6,683 nucleotides of DNA from Methylococcaceae bacterium (GTDB taxonomy: Bacteria > Pseudomonadota > Gammaproteobacteria > Methylococcales > Methylococcaceae). This document shows, in pieces, positions 1 to 4,563 of this stretch. The DNA lies in the NCBI GenBank assembly GCA_012026715.1, contig VEPB01000394.1, positions 1 through 6,683 on the forward strand, read 5' to 3'. The first letter of the stretch is position 1. The number at the start of each line of letters is the position of its first letter. The notes under the pieces were generated by a model. That model was not told where the DNA came from, ran no database searches, and saw nothing but the letters and a program-made list of their open reading frames with translations. The position numbers and the translations under genes were made by a program.

Positions 1-2
1 AA

Positions 3-239
3 AGGTTAGATCGTGAGGGCGAAGCGCTCCGCGATCTGAACCGGCTGCTGGACGAGCCCGGTCCGGGATGGTGGGAGCGCACTGAAAACTGGAGACCTTC
101 GACCGAACGGCAGGTTTTGCGGGAAGCAACGCGTGAAACGATTCGGTTTCGACGCCATACTAGGTTGCTGGTGGTTTTGTATCGATACGGGCTCGAAGAC
201 GCAATGCCGCAGCGTCCAAAGGTCTTCGATCCGACGTAG
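3..239 (+). CDS. C-terminal end of an unrecognised protein (5' end outside the window)
   Basis: A plus-strand frame is open from the left edge and ends with TAG at 237-239. It encodes 78 residues with no usable start codon, so it reads as the 3' end of a gene that begins upstream. The visible part has two helix-like stretches: GEALRDLNRLLDE, and a basic one around TRETIRFRRHTRLLVVLYRYG. There is a Trp pair (GWWER) between them, and the protein ends in KVFDPT. This looks more like real protein than the opposite strand, which in the same codon register gives a Pro/Gln/Ser/Arg-rich string. I do not recognise the family. It converges on the DUF2845 gene and ends just inside that protein's conserved part. 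The alternative is that this frame is itself a shadow of a genuinely long DUF2845 protein. Confidence 0.55.
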   Translation, partial: RLDREGEALRDLNRLLDEPGPGWWERTENWRPSTERQVLREATRETIRFRRHTRLLVVLYRYGLEDAMPQRPKVFDPT

Positions 240-596
240 ACTGCCACTTTCGAAATGCAGCGCCTTGGGCATGCTTTCGTCGTAATACAGAACGTCAATA
301 GCCACCGAATGGGTTTCGGTGTCGTAGACACAAGTGCCGGTTTGAAACGAACCGATGGGGTCCTTTAGGTCCGCCGATCCCGTTGCTGCCGAAGATGACA
401 ACGTGGAATTGCAGCTGGAACGGGGAGAGGAGCGCGTACGCCATTCCATTCGTCGCTCACGAAAGTCGGGCGCACCGCATTTCTCGGTAACCTCATACAG
501 CGATTGTCCGGGATCGATGAGCCAGCCGTCACATCGCCAAGCCCAGGAATTGGATGTCACTGACAGTAAGGCGAGGACCAGGGAGAGAGGTTTCAT
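6..596 (-). CDS. Secreted DUF2845-family protein with an anomalous C-terminal tail
   Basis: This 196-residue protein starts with a signal peptide: MK, a hydrophobic stretch of about 13 residues, then SNSWA before Trp20. The mature part opens with WRCDGWLIDPGQSLYEVTEKCG (residues 20-41) and then PDFRERR, the usual DUF2845 start (xRCGxxLVxxGDxxxEVxxKCGxPD). A second match lies at residues 99-124, where a Tyr-rich strand is followed by ALHFESGSLRRIE, like the family's LRFENGRLVxIE ending. Residues 52-95 are a Ser/Thr-rich variable linker. The two N-terminal cysteines (22, 40) could pair in the periplasm. The family has no known function. The start is supported by AAAGGA seven bases upstream. Family members, from memory, stop shortly after the LRRIE strand; here residues 126-196 run antisense to a plus-strand frame and resemble no known domain, so a lost stop or frameshift is likely. 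The domain call is firm and the tail is doubtful. Confidence 0.8.
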   Translation of the reverse strand: MKPLSLVLALLSVTSNSWAWRCDGWLIDPGQSLYEVTEKCGAPDFRERRMEWRTRSSPRSSCNSTLSSSAATGSADLKDPIGSFQTGTCVYDTETHSVAIDVLYYDESMPKALHFESGSLRRIEDLWTLRHCVFEPVSIQNHQQPSMASKPNRFTRCFPQNLPFGRRSPVFSALPPSRTGLVQQPVQIAERFALTI

Positions 597-603
597 CCAG
601 AAT

Positions 604-609
604 TCCTTT
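604..609 (-). promoter_or_regulatory. Shine-Dalgarno site of the DUF2845 gene
   Basis: On the minus strand this reads AAAGGA, seven bases before the ATG at 596-594. It supports that start, which also gives a proper signal peptide. Confidence 0.6.
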
Positions 610-621
610 CACCAACGAGGA

Positions 622-650
622 AGGCTACGCAGACGCCGGACAGGTCCCAA
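622..650 (-). promoter_or_regulatory. Weak sigma70-like promoter candidate for the DUF2845 gene
   Basis: Read on the minus strand, TTGGGA (650-645) is followed after 17 bases by TAGCCT (627-622). That is 4 of 6 and 3 of 6 consensus matches at ideal spacing. Transcription would begin near 615, leaving a leader of about 20 bases that contains the AAAGGA ribosome site. The match is poor enough to be chance. Confidence 0.22.
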
Positions 651-692
651 CGTGGACGAAGGGTATGCCGGGGCCCCTTAGAAGACCGCTTA

Positions 693-707
693 AGACGCCT
701 GGCGTCT
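693..707. promoter_or_regulatory. Perfect inverted repeat in the divergent gap (possible operator)
   Basis: AGACGCC-T-GGCGTCT has 7-bp arms around one central base. A further direct copy of AGACGCC lies at 631-637, and an 8-bp palindrome GGGGCCCC at 670-677. The repeat lies between the DUF2845 gene and the divergent methyltransferase gene, about 40 bp upstream of the latter's promoter candidate. This is the geometry of a regulator site, but no regulator is visible in the window. With a 6-bp stem and 3-base loop it could also form a small RNA hairpin. Confidence 0.35.
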
Positions 708-744
708 ATGGATGGCATGGCTGTGACCTTCCCGTGTCGCCGCG

Positions 745-753
745 TGCTATGCT
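745..753 (+). promoter_or_regulatory. Extended -10 promoter candidate for the methyltransferase-permease unit
   Basis: TGC directly precedes TATGCT (748-753), an extended -10 element with 4 of 6 matches in the hexamer. No good -35 is present; GACCTT at 725-730 lies at 17-bp spacing but matches poorly. Transcription would start near 760, giving a leader of about 59 bases to the ATG at 819. Confidence 0.35.
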
Positions 754-818
754 CCGAAATCGGCGACTTCCCGCCAAAGGCGCACCGAATTCTCCCCTCG
801 TCGTTCGCTGACAGAGTC

Positions 819-1454
819 ATGATTGAACCCAGCAAACCCTACGCCCCTTCCTGCGATCGCAACCGGGATGCCATCGCGGAAGTCCTGCGCCGCCATCTCA
901 CCGGACCTGCATCGGTGCTGGAGATCGGTAGTGGCACCGGGCAGCACGCGGTGCATTTTGCCGGCGTTTTTCCTCATCTGCACTGGCAATGTTCGGATCG
1001 CGGCGATTGCCTGTCCGGCATCCGCGCCTGGCTCGCTGAAGCCGGCTTGGCCAATGCGCCGGAGCCTTTGGAACTGGACGTGGGCGGGTCCTGGCCCGAG
1101 AGGCGGTACGATGCGGTTTTCAGCGCCAACACCCTGCACATCATGAGCTGGGGCGAAGTGGAACAGATGTTCGCCGGCATGGGCCAGGTGCTGAACCCGG
1201 CCGCGGTGGTCATCGTCTACGGCCCGTTCAACTACGGCGGAACCTACACCAGCGAGTCCAATGCCCGGTTCGACGTCTGGCTCAAGGAGCGCGGCGCGCA
1301 CCAGGGCATCCGCGACTTCGAGGCGGTGCAGCGGCTGGCGGCGGGGATCGGCCTGGAATTGCTGGAAGATGCGGCTATGCCGGCCAATAACCGCTGTCTG
1401 GTGTGGCGCTGGACGGATGGCCGGCGGGTCGCCGCCGAAGCGCTGAATCCTTAG
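819..1454 (+). CDS. DUF938-family class I SAM-dependent methyltransferase
   Basis: This 211-residue protein has the features of the DUF938 family, predicted S-adenosylmethionine-dependent methyltransferases of unknown substrate, probably cytoplasmic. The order is: PSCDRNRDAIAEVLRRHL (residues 10-27), the family N-terminal helix; LEIGSGTGQHAVHFA (34-48), the glycine-rich SAM-binding motif I; WQCSD (56-60), the acidic end of strand 2; LDV near 86-88; SANTLHIMSW (102-111), the motif IV region; YGPFNYGGTYTSESNARFD (134-152), the most family-specific block; GIRDFEAV (163-170); and MPANN (187-191). The frame is open back to an ATG at 708, but the extra 37 residues lack family features and the alignable N-terminus begins right after the ATG at 819. 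The ribosome site there is weak. The permease start follows the stop after 11 bp, so the two are probably co-transcribed. The length is normal for the family. Confidence 0.88.
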   Translation: MIEPSKPYAPSCDRNRDAIAEVLRRHLTGPASVLEIGSGTGQHAVHFAGVFPHLHWQCSDRGDCLSGIRAWLAEAGLANAPEPLELDVGGSWPERRYDAVFSANTLHIMSWGEVEQMFAGMGQVLNPAAVVIVYGPFNYGGTYTSESNARFDVWLKERGAHQGIRDFEAVQRLAAGIGLELLEDAAMPANNRCLVWRWTDGRRVAAEALNP

Positions 1455-1465
1455 GCGTGAGACCC

Positions 1466-3052
1466 ATGTCCCAGCGCTCCGCGGCAACGTCTGAGACGGC
1501 CATGCCCTGGCTGGTGAAGGGCGACATCGACGGCTTCTTCGGTCTGGCGCTGGACAACTTGGTGCAGTTGTTGTTGATCGTGTCCCTGTGCGGCGGGGTG
1601 TTGGGCTTTCCCGGCGACCTGGTGTACGGTCGCATCCTGCCGGGGGCGGCGGTGTCGCTGCTGCTGGGCAATCTGTTCTACGCCTGGCAGGCCAAGCGGC
1701 TGGCGGCGGCCAGCGGGCGCCGCGACGTGTGCGCGCTGCCTTACGGCATCAACACCGTGTCCCTCATCGCCTTCGTGTTCATGGTGATGCTGCCGGCCAA
1801 GCTGGCGGCGCAGGCGGTTGGCGCCGAGGATCCAGCCCGCATTGCCTGGCAGGCGGGGCTCTTGGCCTGTTTCAGCAACGGTGTGATCGAGCTGGCCGGC
1901 TCCCTGGTGGCCGAACGGTTGCGACGCTGCACGCCGCGTGCGGCTCTGCTGTCCACCCTGGCCGGCATTGCCCTGGGTTTCATCGCCATGGGCTATCTGT
2001 TCCGGGCTTACGCCCATCCGCTGGTGGGCCTCACCACACTGGCGGTGATTCTGCTGACCTATTTCGGCAAGGTCAGGTTTCCCAAGGGGTTGCCGGGCGG
2101 ACTGGTGGCGGTGGTGCTGGGCACCTCGCTGGCCTGGCTGCAGGGGCTGGCGCCGGTCGGTCCGGTGCCCGCGGCAGCTGGCTGGCACGGTCCGGTTTGG
2201 GCCGGCGCGGACTTGTGGAATGCGCTGCGCGGGGAGTTCCTGCTGGACTATTTCTCCATCATCCTGCCCATGGGCTTGTTCAACCTGTTGGGCTCCCTGC
2301 AGAACATCGAATCGGCCGAAGCCGCCGGCGACGGTTACTCCACCGGCCAGTCGCTGGCGGTCAACGGAATCGGCAGCGTCGCCGCGGCGGCCTTCGGTTC
2401 CTGTTTTCCCACCACGCTGTACATCGGCCATCCCGGCTGGAAGGCGCTGGGGGCCCGCGCCGGCTACTCGGTTCTCAACGGCGCGTTCGTCACCGCCATC
2501 TGCCTGACCGGCACCTTGAGCCACATCGCCTGGGCGGTGCCGGTGGATGCGGGACTGGCCATTGTGCTGTGGATCGGCATGGTGATCGCCGCCCAGGCGT
2601 TCCAGGAGACTCCGCGCTCCCACGCGCCGGCGGTGGTGATCGGCCTGCTGCCGGGCCTGGCCGCCTGGGGCGCCTTCATGGCCAAGGCCGGTCTGCGCGC
2701 CGCCGGGTACGGGGGCGTCGGAGCGCCGGAGTTCTCGGCCGACCTGCTGCCGCGCTTCCTGCAGTCGGAGCTGTGGATGCAGGGGGCTTTCGCTCTGGAA
2801 CAGGGGGCGATCTTCAGCAGTACCTTGCTGGCGGCCATGACCGTGGCGGTGATCGAACGCCGCTTCCGGGAGGCGGCGCTGTGGAGCTGGGTCGCCGCGC
2901 TGCTGGCAGGGCTGGGGTTGATCCACAGCGTCGGCTGGGGTTCCGCCGATACCCGGATGCTGCTGCGGCCGGCCTGGGAGTTCGTCGCCGGCTACGGCGT
3001 CATGGGGGCGCTGTTCTTCGCCTCGGGTTGGCTGGGCCGCAGCGAAGCTTGA
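1466..3052 (+). CDS. AzgA/NCS2-like (xanthine/uracil-type) membrane permease
   Basis: This 528-residue, highly hydrophobic inner-membrane protein has roughly 12-14 membrane segments. The layout resembles nucleobase permeases of the AzgA branch of NCS2: LPYGINT (residues 91-97) in an early helix-loop region, LRRCTPRAALLSTLAGIAL (152-170), a central helix with FNLLGSLQNIESAEAAGDGY (272-291), and FGSCFPTTLYIGHPGW (310-325), matching the AzgA stretch of type GTS-TTYIESAAG. Substrate is not determined: the last two blocks differ from the classical purine-permease residues, so import of another small anion or base is possible. Typical members have about 430-550 residues. The start at 1466 is chosen because it lies 11 bp after the methyltransferase stop; another ATG lies at 1502, and neither has a strong ribosome site. 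The 3' end overlaps the convergent YihY gene by 61 bp. Family assignment is good and function is inferred. Confidence 0.75.
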   Translation: MSQRSAATSETAMPWLVKGDIDGFFGLALDNLVQLLLIVSLCGGVLGFPGDLVYGRILPGAAVSLLLGNLFYAWQAKRLAAASGRRDVCALPYGINTVSLIAFVFMVMLPAKLAAQAVGAEDPARIAWQAGLLACFSNGVIELAGSLVAERLRRCTPRAALLSTLAGIALGFIAMGYLFRAYAHPLVGLTTLAVILLTYFGKVRFPKGLPGGLVAVVLGTSLAWLQGLAPVGPVPAAAGWHGPVWAGADLWNALRGEFLLDYFSIILPMGLFNLLGSLQNIESAEAAGDGYSTGQSLAVNGIGSVAAAAFGSCFPTTLYIGHPGWKALGARAGYSVLNGAFVTAICLTGTLSHIAWAVPVDAGLAIVLWIGMVIAAQAFQETPRSHAPAVVIGLLPGLAAWGAFMAKAGLRAAGYGGVGAPEFSADLLPRFLQSELWMQGAFALEQGAIFSSTLLAAMTVAVIERRFREAALWSWVAALLAGLGLIHSVGWGSADTRMLLRPAWEFVAGYGVMGALFFASGWLGRSEA

Positions 3053-4422
3053 GGTTCAGCTTCGCACAGCTCCCGCAGGGCGCGCTGGCCCAGCAGCGCG
3101 CTGACCGCCGACTCCGCTTCGGCGATGGGTCGCCGTGCCGGCTCCGGGAATGCCTGTTCCTGTTCGAAGGCGAATTCCCGCTCCGCTTCCAATCGCAGCA
3201 CGGACACGATTTCGGCCACCGCGATGGCGCTCAGGTCGCGGGCCGGGAGCAAGCCGTCCCGGCGCGGCTGGGTCGTCACCAGCAGGCCGTTGCCGGTGAA
3301 GATCTGCAGCACCTCGTCGATGCAATCCTCCGGCAGGTCGAAGTGTTCCGCCAGCGCGTGACGGGACCAGGGCGGATCTCCCCGCAGAAAGCTCTGCCCG
3401 ATCAGCACCAGGATCGCCAGCCCCAGCCGCTCCAGCAGGCTGCCGCGCAGCCGCATGCGGCCGGGCGGAAACCTGAGGTAACGGGGATGCTGGCAGAAGA
3501 AGGCCACCTGCACCCCGGCCAGCAGGATCACCCAGCTCAGGTACAGCCAGATCATGAACAGGGCGAGGATGGCGAAGCTGGAGTAGAGCGCGCTGTATTG
3601 GGCGGAACCGGCGACGAAGGCGGCGAAGGCCCAGCCGGCCAGCTTCCAGGCGATGCCGGCGGCGATTCCGCCGACCAAGGCCGCGCGCGGCTTGACCTTG
3701 GCGTTGGGGATGTAAAGGTAGGCGGCGCTGAAGGCGGCCACGATGAACACATCGGGCAGCAGCGCATGGAGGCCGTGGCTGAGCGGGGCGAACCAGCCCT
3801 TGAGCCAGCTGCCGCGGGGCGGGTGGTCCAGCAGGGCGCTCATGCCGCCGAAAGCGGAAAACACCACCAGCGGCCCCAGCAAGGTGAAGCTCAGGTAGTC
3901 GCTGAAGCGCCGGATCGCGCTGCGGGAGGCCCTGACATGCCAGATGTGGTTGAAGGATTCTTCTATCTTCTCCAAGAGCGACACGCTGGTGTAGAACAGG
4001 AACACCACGCCGACGAAACCCAGCACGCCGACCTTCAGGTGCTTGACCGCCTCGAGGATCCGACCGGCGACCGCACCGGCGCGGTCGCCCAGCGGTTCCA
4101 GGGATTGCAGCAGAAAGGGTTCCAGGTAGGTTTCCCCGCCGAAGGTCTTTAGCATGGAGAAGCTGACCGCCAGCAGCGGCACCAGGGCCATGAGGCTGGT
4201 GTAGACCAGGCTCATGGCCCGGTAGTCGATCCCTCCGGCGTTGACGGCGCGGGCCACCGCGTAGCCGAACCGCAGCGCGGCGGCGGCGCGTTCTCTGGCC
4301 CGAAGCAGCACGGTTCGGATGGAGTGGTGAAAGGACGGCAAGTCGGTGAGTCCGGTTGCGTTGGAGCCGGCACTGTACCGTCTCCGACCCGCTGCCGCCA
4401 GTTGGCCGGCTGCCGTGGGCAA
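2992..4422 (-). CDS. YihY/BrkB-family inner-membrane protein (often mislabelled ribonuclease BN)
   Basis: The longest frame gives 476 residues from a TTG start. Hydrophobic segments lie near residues 68-90, 131-150, 175-198, 219-239, 247-270 and 280-308, the six-helix pattern of the YihY family. Family signatures are visible: the AMSLVYTSLMALVPLLAV opening helix (69-86), EESFNHIWHV (154-163), YIPNAKVKPRAALVGGI (237-253), and YSALYSSFAILALFMIWLYLSW followed by AGVQVA. A soluble C-terminal part (about 325-420) looks winged-helix-like, as in the longer family members; its function is unknown. The old ribonuclease BN name rests on a mistaken assignment. The start is uncertain: no ribosome site precedes the TTG at 4422, the TTG at 4341 or the GTG at 4311. 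The GTG would start nearest the usual family N-terminus. The last 20 codons overlap the convergent permease gene, and the tail is Pro/Ser/Glu/Gln-rich. Confidence 0.88.
   Translation of the reverse strand: MPTAAGQLAAAGRRRYSAGSNATGLTDLPSFHHSIRTVLLRARERAAAALRFGYAVARAVNAGGIDYRAMSLVYTSLMALVPLLAVSFSMLKTFGGETYLEPFLLQSLEPLGDRAGAVAGRILEAVKHLKVGVLGFVGVVFLFYTSVSLLEKIEESFNHIWHVRASRSAIRRFSDYLSFTLLGPLVVFSAFGGMSALLDHPPRGSWLKGWFAPLSHGLHALLPDVFIVAAFSAAYLYIPNAKVKPRAALVGGIAAGIAWKLAGWAFAAFVAGSAQYSALYSSFAILALFMIWLYLSWVILLAGVQVAFFCQHPRYLRFPPGRMRLRGSLLERLGLAILVLIGQSFLRGDPPWSRHALAEHFDLPEDCIDEVLQIFTGNGLLVTTQPRRDGLLPARDLSAIAVAEIVSVLRLEAEREFAFEQEQAFPEPARRPIAEAESAVSALLGQRALRELCEAEPQASLRPSQPEAKNSAPMTP
3080..3101. terminator. 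Strong GC hairpin just past the permease stop (terminator-like, no U tract)
   Basis: GCGCGCTG (3080-3087) and CAGCGCGC (3094-3101) form an 8-bp perfect stem with a 6-base loop, 27 bases after the permease stop. It lies inside the C-terminal codons of the opposing YihY-type gene. No T run follows on either strand, so it is not a standard intrinsic terminator. It may stall or protect the 3' end of the permease transcript, or simply reflect GC-rich coding sequence. Confidence 0.25.
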
Positions 4423-4435
4423 TTCGAGGGGGCTA

Positions 4436-4455
4436 TTCGCCGGTCGACCGGGGAA
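4436..4455. promoter_or_regulatory. 20-bp near-perfect palindrome upstream of the multicopper oxidase
   Basis: The core CCGGTCGACCGG (4440-4451) is a perfect 12-bp palindrome. Outside one mismatched pair, TTC and GAA extend it to 20 bp with 9 of 10 pairs matching. It lies in the gap between the divergent YihY-type and oxidase genes, 108 bp upstream of the oxidase start. It is a good operator candidate for a dimeric regulator acting on either gene. It does not match a copper-regulator box that I can name. Confidence 0.4.
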
Positions 4456-4467
4456 CCTTTCCGGTTC
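4453..4467. promoter_or_regulatory. Second dyad GAACC-N5-GGTTC adjoining the palindrome
   Basis: Five-base perfect arms flank a 5-base spacer (TTTCC), sharing three bases with the preceding palindrome. CCGGTTCG at its right side recurs at 4515-4522. The ACCTT-like dyad recalls MerR/CueR-type operators, but no matching -35/-10 pair with 19-20 bp spacing is seen around it, so that link is speculative. Confidence 0.3.
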
Positions 4468-4552
4468 GCCGTTTTCGTAGCAATGCGTTCGAGCCGGCTG
4501 GGGGCTTAGGTTGGCCGGTTCGATTTCATAGCATCCGACAAGTACAAATCAC

Positions 4553-4559
4553 GAGGAGG
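4553..4559 (+). promoter_or_regulatory. Strong Shine-Dalgarno site of the multicopper oxidase
   Basis: GAGGAGG lies four bases before the ATG at 4564. It is the best ribosome site in the window and fixes the oxidase start just ahead of its twin-arginine signal. It suggests efficient translation. Of the remaining divergent gap (4468-4552), only the 8-bp palindrome AGCCGGCT (4492-4499) stands out; no convincing -35/-10 pair was found. Confidence 0.75.
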
Positions 4560-4563
4560 CTTT

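Noticed and set aside
708..818. N-terminal extension of the methyltransferase from the ATG at 708
   Set aside because: No ribosome site, no family similarity in the extra 37 residues, and it would place the extended -10 promoter candidate inside the gene.
1451..2926. 491-residue minus-strand frame rich in Gln, His and Arg
   Set aside because: It is antisense to the permease, whose membrane helices and family motifs are clear; the composition is typical of a shadow.
1588..4152. 854-residue open frame on the plus strand running through the permease and antisense to the YihY-type gene
   Set aside because: It crosses two well-supported genes, is Gly/Arg/Gln-rich without hydrophobic or domain pattern, and is open only because high-GC DNA lacks stop codons.
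2992..4422. Annotation as ribonuclease BN
   Set aside because: The sequence is an integral membrane protein of the YihY family; true RNase BN (RNase Z) is a soluble metallo-beta-lactamase fold enzyme.
4453..4467. CueR (MerR-type) copper operator for the oxidase
   Set aside because: The dyad has an ACCTT-like half but no -35/-10 pair with the characteristic 19-20 bp spacing around it, so only a generic dyad is claimed.
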